From positions 1,981,722-2,045,721 of the forward strand of contig NZ_CP141615.1 in NCBI RefSeq assembly GCF_035593305.1: a stretch of 64,000 nucleotides of DNA. Direction: 5' to 3'. The stretch's first letter is position 1; the number at the start of each line of letters is the position of its first letter. Shown here piece by piece: positions 45,891 through 54,421 of the stretch. Position numbers and translations under genes: made by a program. This stretch comes from Limnochorda sp. L945t. GTDB taxonomy: Bacteria; Bacillota; Limnochordia; Limnochordales; Geochordaceae. The notes beneath the pieces were generated by a model. It was not told the origin of the DNA. It was given only the letters and a program-made list of their open reading frames with translations, and searched no databases.

Positions 45891-45966
45891 TGGCACCCCC
45901 ACCCGGATTCGAACCGGGGTCTCATGGCTGAGAACCATGTATCCTAGGCCGCTAGACGATGGGGGC
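45891..45966 (-). tRNA. tRNA-Glu (anticodon CUC)
   Basis: Reverse strand: acceptor GCCCCCA/TGGGGGT, anticodon stem CATGG/CCATG with loop TTCTCAG (anticodon CTC), T-arm CCCCGGTTCGAATCCGGG, discriminator G and encoded CCA. gltX, which charges it, is 1.8 kb away. Confidence 0.95.
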
Positions 45967-45984
45967 ACCGCAGGGCCGGATGCC

Positions 45985-45993
45985 ATTATAGCA
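45985..45993 (-). promoter_or_regulatory. promoter of tRNA-Glu (extended -10)
   Basis: TGCTATAAT on the reverse strand is a consensus extended -10, 19 bases upstream of the tRNA. The -35 (TTTCCC) is weak. Confidence 0.6.
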
Positions 45994-46030
45994 TGGTCCT
46001 GGTATAAGGGAAAGAGGGGGGTGCAACGGC

Positions 46031-46909
46031 GTGCAAGCATGGCTCGTCGAACGGGAGGATGCCGCCACCCGGGTGCAGTTCCGGGTGCGCCGTGTCCTCC
46101 ATCGGGAACGGTCCCCATACCAGACCATCAGCGTGGTCGAGCTGGAGAGCATGGGCCGCGCGCTGGTCCTCGACGACGCCATCCAGGTGACGGAACGAGA
46201 CGCCTTCGTCTACCACGAGATGCTCGTGCACGTCCCGGCGTGCGCGCATCCTCGTCCCCGGCGGGTGCTGGTCGTCGGGGGTGGTGACGGCGGGACCTTG
46301 CTCGAGCTGGCCCGACACCCGGAGGTCGAGCGTATCGACCTCGTGGAGATCGACCGGCGGGTCGTCGAGGTCTCCCGGCGGTTCCTGCCGTGGGCCGAGG
46401 CCGCCTTCTCCGATCCCCGCCTCACCCTCCACTACGCGGACGGGGCTCGGTTCCTGGAGCGGCCTCCGTCCCGCTTCGACCTGATCCTGGTCGACGCGCC
46501 CGACCCCGTCGGCCCGGGCGAGGCCCTCTTCGGAGATGCGTTCTACGAGGCAGCGCTGCGGGCGCTCCAGCCTGGCGGGATGCTGGTCACGCAGTCCGGT
46601 TCCATATGGTTCCAGAGCCCTTTGCTGGCGGCCATCAACCGGCGGCTGGCAAGGTGGTTCGGCCGGGTCCACACCTACCTGGCAAGCGTGCCCACCTACT
46701 CCATCGGGCCGTGGAGCTTCACGGTAGGCTCGAGTGGCCCGGACCCGCGGGCGGTCGACGCCGCCAGGGCGCGCCGCCTGGCCACCCGGTACTATACCGC
46801 GGAGGTGCACCGGGCTGCGTTCGTGTTGCCTCGCTTCGTGCAACAGCAGCTGGACGAGGCGATCCGGGCCACGCCCCGCCCGCTGCGCGCCGCCGGCACC
46901 CGCGCTTGA
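46031..46909 (+). CDS. speE: polyamine aminopropyltransferase (spermidine synthase)
   Basis: 292 residues from a GTG with a GAGGGGGG site. The decarboxylated-SAM loop is VVGGGDGGTLLEL (83-88 for the GGGDGG core), with EIDRRVVEVSRRFLP after it and LVDAPDPVGPGEALF carrying the catalytic acid. It moves an aminopropyl group to putrescine and releases methylthioadenosine, which the MtnP encoded 4 kb away can recycle. Confidence 0.93.
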   Translation: MQAWLVEREDAATRVQFRVRRVLHRERSPYQTISVVELESMGRALVLDDAIQVTERDAFVYHEMLVHVPACAHPRPRRVLVVGGGDGGTLLELARHPEVERIDLVEIDRRVVEVSRRFLPWAEAAFSDPRLTLHYADGARFLERPPSRFDLILVDAPDPVGPGEALFGDAFYEAALRALQPGGMLVTQSGSIWFQSPLLAAINRRLARWFGRVHTYLASVPTYSIGPWSFTVGSSGPDPRAVDAARARRLATRYYTAEVHRAAFVLPRFVQQQLDEAIRATPRPLRAAGTRA

Positions 46910-46932
46910 CCGCCGTGACAGGCCCTGCCGGG

Positions 46933-47778
46933 CTATAGCAGCGCTGCGGCACCGGCCGCCACCAGGGCTCCGCACGCTGCCCCCAGGGCGTTGACCCCGT
47001 CGTTGTCGAGCCACGCAAGGCCGCCGTGGTACTCGACCGGCCCGGAGCACGTGAGCAGGTGGCGCCGGGGCACCTCCACCGGCCGTCCGCACCGGAGGCA
47101 CTCGAAGCGGGCCTGCAGGGTGGCTCCAAGCCAGCTGTCGACGAACAGCCCCACGACGCCGCCCACCAGCACCGTCGCGGCGACGGCGGCTCGGCCGAAT
47201 GCGGCGCCTGCCAGCGTGGCGATGACGAGTGCTCCTGCCAGCCCCGCGGCCGTGCCGGGACCGGAGACCGCCCCGGACGTGCCCGGCGCCACCACCCGGC
47301 CCCCTATGAGCAGCCTCGGCCGGGCTCCGCTCAACACCCCGATTTCGCTGGCCCAGGTGTCGGCCGTCATCGCGGCCAGGCTCCCGGCCGCCAGCAGGTC
47401 CCAGATGCTGACCCCGGCGCCGGAGCCCGCGGCAGCGCCCACGCGCCACCCTGCAGCGCCAAAGGCCAGCCGCATGAGCCCGGCAAGGGTCGCCACGCCC
47501 CCGTTGGCCAGCACCTGGGCGGCGTCCCGGCCCATCGCGGGCCGGCCGGCACGCCCTCTTCGCCAGGCCGTCAGCGCGGAGCCGGAGACGAAGAAAGCGA
47601 GCAAGATGAGCGCCCACGCAAGGCCGCCGGCTGCGAGCATCACCGCCCCGACCACCGCCGCGGCCACGGCCCCCGAGCGGGACAGCGCCCGCGCCCGAAA
47701 CCCGGCAGCCGCCACGGCCGGCCCCAGGATGATGCCGGCCACCGGCCAGACGGGCCCGGCAGGGTCGGCGGGTGTCAT
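46933..47778 (-). CDS. DUF92 (TMEM19-like) membrane protein
   Basis: 281 residues with about six helices. TADTWASEIGVLS and VGGVVGLFVDSWLGATLQ are DUF92 signatures; a C-R-C cysteine pair (FECLRCGR) lies between helices. Plant relatives are phytyl-phosphate kinases; bacterial function is unproven. Last gene of the mtnP-mtnA-gltX run. Confidence 0.85.
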   Translation of the reverse strand: MTPADPAGPVWPVAGIILGPAVAAAGFRARALSRSGAVAAAVVGAVMLAAGGLAWALILLAFFVSGSALTAWRRGRAGRPAMGRDAAQVLANGGVATLAGLMRLAFGAAGWRVGAAAGSGAGVSIWDLLAAGSLAAMTADTWASEIGVLSGARPRLLIGGRVVAPGTSGAVSGPGTAAGLAGALVIATLAGAAFGRAAVAATVLVGGVVGLFVDSWLGATLQARFECLRCGRPVEVPRRHLLTCSGPVEYHGGLAWLDNDGVNALGAACGALVAAGAAALL

Positions 47779-47807
47779 GCCTGCATCATGCCCGCATCAT
47801 GCCCGGG
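47775..47807. repeat. 11-bp tandem repeat across the gltX stop and DUF92 start
   Basis: Three units of TCATGCCYGCA start at 47775, 47786 and 47797 (the last unit ends GGG-like). The gltX stop codon and the DUF92 start codon both fall inside. On the coding strand each unit offers an ATG in a different frame. Confidence 0.55.
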
Positions 47808-49314
47808 GCGTCCCCGCCGGCTGGAGCGCCCCCTGAGCCCACTGCGCCGCCCGCCGCAGCCGCTCGACGCTCGCCTGCCGGCCCACCAGCGCCAACACCT
47901 CGAACATCCCCGGGCTCACGTCTTTACCCGTCACCGCCACCCGCACCGGCTGCAGCACGTCGCCGAGCTTGAGCCCTCGCTGCTCCACGAGGCGGATGAA
48001 GTACCCCTCCAGAGCGCCCTCGTCGAACGGCTCCAGCCCCTCGAGCCCGGCCGCCACCTCGTCCAGGAGCGCCGGCACGCCCGGCTTGAGCAGGTGCTTG
48101 CGGGCCGCCTTCTCGTCGTACGCCGCGGGCGGCTCGAAGTAGTAGCGCACCCACTCGGGCACGTCGGCCAGGTGGCGCAGGCGGCTCTGGGAGAGTGCGA
48201 GAGCCTTGTGCAGCGTGCGCTCGGCCGCCTCGCCGCCCCGCTCGATGCGCTGCACGAGGCCGGCCTTTTCCAGGAAGGGCCGGCTGCGCCGGGCGAGCTC
48301 GTCGACGGGGAGCTGGCGCACGTAGTAGCCGTTCATCCACTCGAGCTTCTGGATGTCGAAGACGGCCGGGTTCTTCGAGACCCGTTCCAGCGAAAACTTC
48401 TCGACCAGCTCCGGGATGGAGAAGATCTGCTGCTCGGCGTCGTACCCCCAGCCCAACAGCGCCAGATAGTTGAGGATCGCCTCCGGCAAGTATCCCATCT
48501 CCCGGAACGCATCCACCGACTGCGCGCCGTGACGCTTGGAGAGCTTCGAACGGTCGGGAGCCAGCAAGATGGACAGGTGCGCGAACGCCGGCGGCTCGAC
48601 CCCGAGCGCCCGGTACACCTGCACCTGGCGGGGCGTGTTGGAGAGGTGCTCGTCGCCCCGGATGACGTGGGTGATGTGCATCTCGAGGTCGTCGACCACC
48701 ACGGCGAAGTTGTACGTCGGCAGCCCGTCCGACTTCATGATGACGAAGTCGTCCAGCAGCGCGTTTTCGAAGCGCACCTCGCCTCGCACCAGGTCGTGGA
48801 CGACGGTCTCGCCCTCGTCGTCCATGAGGAAGCGCAGCGCCTCGGGGCGGCCCTCCTCCTTGAGGCGGCGCCGCTCTGCCTCGCTCAGGTGCAGGCAGTG
48901 CCGGTCGTACTTGGGCGCCTCGCCGCGCCGCAGCGCCTCCTGGCGGCGCGCCTGCAGCTCCTCCGGTGTGCAGTAACACGGATAAGCCCGGCCCATCTCG
49001 ACGAGGCGGCGGGCGTAGGCCCGGTAGAGCTCCTGGCGCTGGGTCTGGCGGTAAGGCCCGTAGGGCCCCCCCACGTCGGGGCCCTCGTCCCAGTCGAGCC
49101 CCAGCCACCGCAGGCCGTCGATCATGGCCCGGGCCGACTCCTCCGTCGAGCGGGCCTGGTCCGTATCTTCCAGCCGCAGCACGAAGCGCCCCCCGTGGTG
49201 GCGGGCGAACAGCCAGTTGTACAGGGCCGTGCGCACGCCGCCGACGTGGGGATAGCCGGTCGGGCTGGGCGCGTAGCGCACCCGCACCGCACCGGAAGCC
49301 CTGGCGTCGTTCAC
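47797..49314 (-). CDS. gltX: glutamate--tRNA ligase
   Basis: 505 residues from a GTG in a GTGA overlap with mtnA. The HIGH-type motif is in PSPTGYPHVGG (16-26) and the KMSKS-type motif is DRSKLSKRHG (about 256). The helical anticodon-binding domain fills the C-terminus. It charges tRNA-Glu, whose gene is close by; discriminating and non-discriminating forms cannot be told apart here. Confidence 0.96.
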   Translation of the reverse strand: MNDARASGAVRVRYAPSPTGYPHVGGVRTALYNWLFARHHGGRFVLRLEDTDQARSTEESARAMIDGLRWLGLDWDEGPDVGGPYGPYRQTQRQELYRAYARRLVEMGRAYPCYCTPEELQARRQEALRRGEAPKYDRHCLHLSEAERRRLKEEGRPEALRFLMDDEGETVVHDLVRGEVRFENALLDDFVIMKSDGLPTYNFAVVVDDLEMHITHVIRGDEHLSNTPRQVQVYRALGVEPPAFAHLSILLAPDRSKLSKRHGAQSVDAFREMGYLPEAILNYLALLGWGYDAEQQIFSIPELVEKFSLERVSKNPAVFDIQKLEWMNGYYVRQLPVDELARRSRPFLEKAGLVQRIERGGEAAERTLHKALALSQSRLRHLADVPEWVRYYFEPPAAYDEKAARKHLLKPGVPALLDEVAAGLEGLEPFDEGALEGYFIRLVEQRGLKLGDVLQPVRVAVTGKDVSPGMFEVLALVGRQASVERLRRAAQWAQGALQPAGTPRA

Positions 49315-50456
49315 GACGATGGTACCCTCCGTTCTGACGGACGGGCCGGGGGCACGGCGGCTGCTCGGGCGAGCGAACTCTCGTACGGCGGCCGCAGGAC
49401 GCCCCGGTCCGTGACGATGGCGGTGATGAGACGGGCCGGCGTCACGTCGAACGCCGGGTGCAGGGCGCTCACCTGCGGCGGCGCGATGGGCATGCCGGCC
49501 AGATGGGTCACTTCCTCGGGCGAACGCTCCTCGATGGGGATGGCGGCACCGGACGACACGGAGAGGTCCACCGTCGAGTACGGCGCCGCCACATAAAACG
49601 GGATGCCGTGCGCGGCGGCGAGGACGGCGAGCGCGTACGTGCCGACCTTGTTGGCCGTGTCCCCGTTGGCCGCGATGCGGTCGGCACCCACCACGACCGC
49701 CTGGACGAACCCTTGCTGCATCACGTATCCGGCCATGTTGTCCGTGATCAGCGTCACGTCGAGGCCGTCTCGGATGAGCTCCCAGGCGGTCAGGCGCGCA
49801 CCCTGGAGGTAAGGGCGGGTCTCGGTGGCGTAGATGCGCAGGCTGTGCCCCCGGGCCACCGCCCGCCGCAGGATCCCTGCCGCGGTGCCGATGCCGGCCG
49901 TTGCCAGGGCGCCCGTGTTGCAGTGGGTCAGGACGCCTCCATGCTCGGGCATGAGAGGGGCGCCGGCCTCCCCGATGGCCCAGCAGCTCGCCTCGTCCTC
50001 GGATGCGATGGCCCGGGCCTCCTCTTCGGCGATGCGGGCCAGCGCGTCCGGCGCAACGGCCGTGGCGGCGGTAGCGGCGGCCCCCCGGCTGCCGGCAGGC
50101 TCCTGCGAGAGGGCCTCTCGCAGGCGGCGCATCACGCGCTCGACGGCCCACGCCAGGTTGACGGCGGTGGGACGCGCCGCCTTCAGGGTACCAGCCGCCT
50201 GCTCGAGCGACGACACGAGCCGGTCGCCTGCGGGAGCGCCGTCCGGAAAAGGGCCACCTGCCGCCTCTTTCGCCGCAAGGGCGACGCCGTAGGCGGCGGC
50301 CACCCCGATCAGGGGCGCTCCCCGCACGATCATGGCGCGGATGGCGGACGCAACCTCACCGGCCGACACGCAGCGGACCCAGACCTCTTCGGCCGGCAGC
50401 CGGCGCTGGTCGAGCAACCAGAGCGACGATCCATCCCAGCGGTAGGCACGCACCAA
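49311..50456 (-). CDS. mtnA: S-methyl-5-thioribose-1-phosphate isomerase
   Basis: 381 residues. MIVRGAPLIGVAAAYG, the catalytic cysteine in THCNTGALATAG and VVGADRIAANGDTANKVGTY are family signatures of MtnA. It converts methylthioribose 1-phosphate to the ribulose form in methionine salvage. It lies 28 bases after mtnP and overlaps gltX. Confidence 0.95.
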   Translation of the reverse strand: MVRAYRWDGSSLWLLDQRRLPAEEVWVRCVSAGEVASAIRAMIVRGAPLIGVAAAYGVALAAKEAAGGPFPDGAPAGDRLVSSLEQAAGTLKAARPTAVNLAWAVERVMRRLREALSQEPAGSRGAAATAATAVAPDALARIAEEEARAIASEDEASCWAIGEAGAPLMPEHGGVLTHCNTGALATAGIGTAAGILRRAVARGHSLRIYATETRPYLQGARLTAWELIRDGLDVTLITDNMAGYVMQQGFVQAVVVGADRIAANGDTANKVGTYALAVLAAAHGIPFYVAAPYSTVDLSVSSGAAIPIEERSPEEVTHLAGMPIAPPQVSALHPAFDVTPARLITAIVTDRGVLRPPYESSLARAAAVPPARPSERRVPSS

Positions 50457-50484
50457 CGGAAGCCCTGACCTCCTGCGCCCCAGT

Positions 50485-51285
50485 CTACCACACCGGGGGC
50501 CGGCCGTCGGCCCGGATGCGGCTGCACGGGCACGCCCGGGCCTCGGGCAGGGAGGTCAGGGCCTCCAGCATCAGGCGCACGACGTCCGCGCGCCTCCGGG
50601 CCATCACGTCGCCCACCTCGGCGTGCGAGAGCTCCCTTTGGGCGATGCCGGCCCCGAGGTTGGTCACCACGGCGACCACGGCCATGCACATCCCGGCCTC
50701 CCGGGCCAGGATCGCCTCGGGCATGCCCGTCATGCCCACCACGTCGCCTCCGAGCAGGGCGAGGGTGCGCACCTCGGCAGCCGTCTCGTAGCGAGGCCCC
50801 TCGAGCACGGCGTACGTGCCCGCCGGCTCCACCGAAAGCCCCTGCCGCCCGGCGGCCCGCAGGAGCGCCTCCCGCATCTGCGGGCAGTAGGGCTCCGTGA
50901 AGTCGGTGTGCACCACGGCCTCGTCGTAAAAGGTGCCCGGCCTCGAGCGGGTGAAGTCCAGCACCTGATCGGGGATGAGGAGCGTGCCGGGAGCAAGGGT
51001 GGCCCGGAGCGACCCCACGGCGGCCGTCGCCACGATGCGCTCGACCCCGGCCCGGGCCAGGGCCGCGAAGTTGGCCCGGTAGTCGATGCGGTGCGGCGGC
51101 ACCCCATGCGCGGCGCCGTGCCTCGGCAGAAACGCTACCACGGCACCCGGATCTCCCCCGACGTGGTAATAGGACAGGGCCACCTGCCCGAACCGCGTGA
51201 CCACGCGCTCGGCGGCCACCGGAGCACCGAGGAGCCCCGGATCGTCGAACCCCGTGCCTCCCACGACGGCGAGCCTGGCTCGCAT
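50485..51285 (-). CDS. mtnP: S-methyl-5'-thioadenosine phosphorylase
   Basis: 266 residues. VVGGTGFDDP at the start, LPRHGAAHGVPPHRIDYRAN and the base-site GTYAVLEGPRYETAAE, followed by VGMTGMPEA, are the MTA/inosine phosphorylase signatures. It splits methylthioadenosine to adenine and methylthioribose 1-phosphate, the substrate of MtnA. Confidence 0.95.
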   Translation of the reverse strand: MRARLAVVGGTGFDDPGLLGAPVAAERVVTRFGQVALSYYHVGGDPGAVVAFLPRHGAAHGVPPHRIDYRANFAALARAGVERIVATAAVGSLRATLAPGTLLIPDQVLDFTRSRPGTFYDEAVVHTDFTEPYCPQMREALLRAAGRQGLSVEPAGTYAVLEGPRYETAAEVRTLALLGGDVVGMTGMPEAILAREAGMCMAVVAVVTNLGAGIAQRELSHAEVGDVMARRRADVVRLMLEALTSLPEARACPCSRIRADGRPPVW

Positions 51286-51403
51286 TGCGGCCTCGCCCCT
51301 TTCGGCTGCCGAAGGAGGGCTTTTCGTGGCCGCACGGCGGCCTTCCTGCCCCGGCCGGCACGGGCGGGCCCCGGGGCAGAGGAGCCGCCGCTCGGGCCCG
51401 GTG

Positions 51404-51604
51404 TCAGGTCGACTTCCGGTGGGTGCGCACCCTGCGATCCTTGCGGCTACCCGGGTTGTGGCCGCTCACCCACTGGCGCTCCTGTGACGAGGCTTCGCGA
51501 GGCACGGGCCGGGCCTTCAGGATCTCCTCCCGCTCGCCCCCCGGATGCACGGGCTGGTCTTCTCCGTCGTCTTGCCAGGGTGGCCGGTCGGCCGGCGCCG
51601 TCAT
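51404..51604 (-). CDS. small hydrophilic hypothetical protein
   Basis: 66 residues, charged and Arg/Lys-rich at the C-terminus (RKDRRVRTHRKST). The start has AAGGAGAGG 6 bases upstream, which is the main reason to believe it. No family is recognised. Confidence 0.4.
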   Translation of the reverse strand: MTAPADRPPWQDDGEDQPVHPGGEREEILKARPVPREASSQERQWVSGHNPGSRKDRRVRTHRKST

Positions 51605-51775
51605 GGCAACCCTCTCCTTCCGGCGGGCCGGGTGCGGCCCGTGCTCATAGGCTGCTCCGGGCAGGAGCTTCGTAGGCGCCGGCCGTCTGGGAGGTCCCGT
51701 GAAGCAGGAAGGGGACCCTCCGCGTCGTACTTCTAAAACGGTTTCTCAGTGCTTGATCCGGTCGTATCGCGGAGT

Positions 51776-52876
51776 ATGGACACCGAAGCCAAGCGGTCCC
51801 GGGCCTCTGTCCACAAACGTTTAAGCTCTACGGGCGCCCGGCGCGTGACGTTACGCGACGTAGCGGCCTACGTGGGGCTGTCGGTCGCGGCCGTCTCCCG
51901 GGCGCTCAACGGGCATCCGGACGTGAGCGAGGTGACCCGCCGGCGCATCCTTCGAGCCGCCCGCCGGCTCGGCTACCAGCCCAACGCCGCCGCCAAGACG
52001 CTGGTCACCCGGCGGAGCCACCTCATTGGCGTCTACTTTCTGCCCGGGGCCACACCCTCCCGGTTTTCGGAGCCTTTCGTCTCTCAGGTCGTGGACGGCC
52101 TGCTCGAGGGCCTCTCCCGGGCGGGATACGACCTGCTCTTCTTCGGCGCCGGCACCGCAGACGGAGCGCCTTCGTTCCTCGAGCTCGCCTCCCGCCGGGA
52201 GGTGGATGGCGCCGTCTTTCTCGGCCTGCGGACCGACGACCCCCGATGGGAGGAGCTCCGCCGCTTCCCCATCCCCTCGGTGAGCCTGGACGTGCCCATC
52301 CCCGCCTCCCGCGCGGTCTGCGTCGGAAGCGACCATCTGGAAGGAAGCGCGGCCGTCGCCGAGCACCTGCTCTCCCTCGGGCACACCGCCATCGCCATGA
52401 TCAACGGCCACACGGCGGCGCCCGTGAGCTGGGAGCGCCTCACCGGCTTTTCGGCCCGCTTGCAGCAAGCCGGGGTGCACCTGCGGCCCGAGTGGGTCGT
52501 CTCCGGCGACTTCACCGAGGAGGGCGGCTACCAGGCGGCGAGACGGCTGCTCTCGTCAGCCGTGCGTCCGACCGCCATCTTCGCAGCGTCGGACCTGATG
52601 GCCCTCGGGGCCCTGAGGGCGGCTCGAGAGCTGGGGGTGCGGGTGCCGGAGGAGCTCAGCATCGCCGGCTACGACGACATCGACGATGCGGCTCGGGCGG
52701 TGCCGGCGCTCACGACCGTACACCAGGATCGCCGGGCGATCGGCATGACGGCCGCTTCGGCCGCGGTCCAGCTCATCGAGGCGCCGGACCATCCCCCGGC
52801 GTCGCGGCTTCTCTTGCGGCCGGAGCTGGTCGTACGGGAGTCGACCGGGCCGGCTCGCTCGCAGGGAAGGGGGTGA
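51776..52876 (+). CDS. LacI-family transcriptional regulator
   Basis: 366 residues from the ATG at 51776; a GTG at 51749 or one near 51846 (just before TLRDVA) are alternatives, because no start has a convincing ribosome site. The helix-turn-helix is TLRDVAAYVGLSVAAVSRAL, the hinge leads to a ribose-binding-like effector domain with ASDLMALGALRAARELGV and AGYDDI. Sites with AAACG cores lie at 51735-51745 and 51815-51822. It heads the downstream sugar importer operon and is probably its repressor. Confidence 0.88.
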   Translation: MDTEAKRSRASVHKRLSSTGARRVTLRDVAAYVGLSVAAVSRALNGHPDVSEVTRRRILRAARRLGYQPNAAAKTLVTRRSHLIGVYFLPGATPSRFSEPFVSQVVDGLLEGLSRAGYDLLFFGAGTADGAPSFLELASRREVDGAVFLGLRTDDPRWEELRRFPIPSVSLDVPIPASRAVCVGSDHLEGSAAVAEHLLSLGHTAIAMINGHTAAPVSWERLTGFSARLQQAGVHLRPEWVVSGDFTEEGGYQAARRLLSSAVRPTAIFAASDLMALGALRAARELGVRVPEELSIAGYDDIDDAARAVPALTTVHQDRRAIGMTAASAAVQLIEAPDHPPASRLLLRPELVVRESTGPARSQGRG

Positions 52877-53026
52877 CGGGCCCGCCGGGCGGAGGAGCGA
52901 CGGGTAGGGAAAGGGACCGGCGGGCAGGCCGAGGGAGCGGCTCGCGGGTGAGGCCAACCGGTCTCCGATGGTGGCAGGCGTAGATGGGAGCGATGGCAAA
53001 CGGCATCGGAAAGGAGTGGCTGTCGC

Positions 53027-54286
53027 GTGCGCAGGAGCATCGGGTCGCGTCTCGTCCTGGCGTGGATCGTGGTCGCGCTGCTGGCCTCCCCCACCCTGGC
53101 CGCTACCGTGGTGCGGGTTTCCGGGTGGGGCGGCACGGACATCGCCATCGTCGAGGAGCTCATCAGCCGCTTCGTCAAGCCGGTCGTGGAGAAGGAAGGC
53201 ATCGAGGTCAAGTACGAGCCCATCGCGGAGGACTTCGCGGGCTTCCTCACCAACAGCCTCTCGGCGGGCACGGCCCCGGATCTCTTCTACATGGACATCT
53301 TCTGGGCCGAGCCGCTGATCGCGGCAGGCCGCATCGAGCCTCTCGACGACTACCTCGCCCGCTCCAAGGTGCTCCACAAGCAGGACATCCTGCCCAATTT
53401 GCTCCAGGCGTTCACGTACAAGGGCAAGGTGTACGGCATCCCCAAAGACTTCAACACCCTCGCGCTGTTCTACAACAAGGATCTCTTCGATGACGCCGGG
53501 GTCGCCTACCCGAACGAGACGGACACCTGGGACACGCTGGTCGCCAAGTTGCGCAAGCTGAGCCGGCCGCAGGAGGGGATCTACGGCGTGGCGGCAACGC
53601 CGGAGTTCGCCAGGTTTGGCGCGTTCGCCTACGCGGCCGGTTTCAAGTTGTTCGACGAGAAGGGCAGGAGCGACCTCTCCCAGCCCGGGTTCGTGGAGGC
53701 GTTCCGCTGGTACACCGGCCTGGTACGCGACAAGGTGGGCGTGCTCCCGGCCGACCTCGGCCAGGGCTGGGGCGGCGGGGCCCTGGCCACCGAGAAGGTA
53801 GGGGCCGCCTTTGAGGGCGCCTGGATCCTCGGCTTCCTCAGGGATCAGGCTCCCAACCTGCGCTATGGAGCCACGCTGCTCCCCAAGCACCCCACGACCA
53901 AGCAGCGGGGCAACTTCATCTACACCGTCTCGTGGTCCATCAACGCCGCATCCAAGGTGAAGCAGGCCGCGTTCAAGGTGCTCGAGGCCCTCACCAGCCC
54001 TGAGGCGCAGCAGTGGGTCCTGCGGCGTGGCCTGGCCCTGCCGAGCCGTGCGGCGCTGCTCAACGACCCGTACTTCCAGCAAAAGAGCCCGGAGGCCGAG
54101 GCCAACCTCATCGTCTTCCGGGGAGCCTCGGACGGCAACGTGCAGCCGTTCAAGTTCGGCAAGTACGGGGATGCCTGGATGCGGCCGGTCAACGAGGCGC
54201 TGTCGGGCGTCATGACGGGCGAGCTGACGGTGGAGAAGGCGCTGCAGCAGGCGCAAAAGGCGCTGGACGAGGTCACGAGCCGCTGA
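53027..54286 (+). CDS. sugar ABC transporter substrate-binding protein
   Basis: 419 residues from a GTG with AAAGGAG 10 bases upstream. A signal peptide (about 1-25, ends PTLAA) has no lipobox. The mature part (VRVSGWGGTDIAIVEEL) and the IPKDFNTLALFYNKDLF segment are typical of maltose/trehalose-type SBPs. It follows the LacI gene by 150 bases. Confidence 0.92.
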   Translation: MRRSIGSRLVLAWIVVALLASPTLAATVVRVSGWGGTDIAIVEELISRFVKPVVEKEGIEVKYEPIAEDFAGFLTNSLSAGTAPDLFYMDIFWAEPLIAAGRIEPLDDYLARSKVLHKQDILPNLLQAFTYKGKVYGIPKDFNTLALFYNKDLFDDAGVAYPNETDTWDTLVAKLRKLSRPQEGIYGVAATPEFARFGAFAYAAGFKLFDEKGRSDLSQPGFVEAFRWYTGLVRDKVGVLPADLGQGWGGGALATEKVGAAFEGAWILGFLRDQAPNLRYGATLLPKHPTTKQRGNFIYTVSWSINAASKVKQAAFKVLEALTSPEAQQWVLRRGLALPSRAALLNDPYFQQKSPEAEANLIVFRGASDGNVQPFKFGKYGDAWMRPVNEALSGVMTGELTVEKALQQAQKALDEVTSR

Positions 54287-54421
54287 GCCCGGGATCCGCC
54301 CCGCTCAGGGGGAGCCGGGGAGCGGCCGGTGAGGCCCGTAGGGGCTTCGCAGGGTGCACGCCCCGGCTCCCTCCACCCGTCATGGCGACGGGTACCGCTA
54401 AAACGGCAGGAGGTGAGCAGA

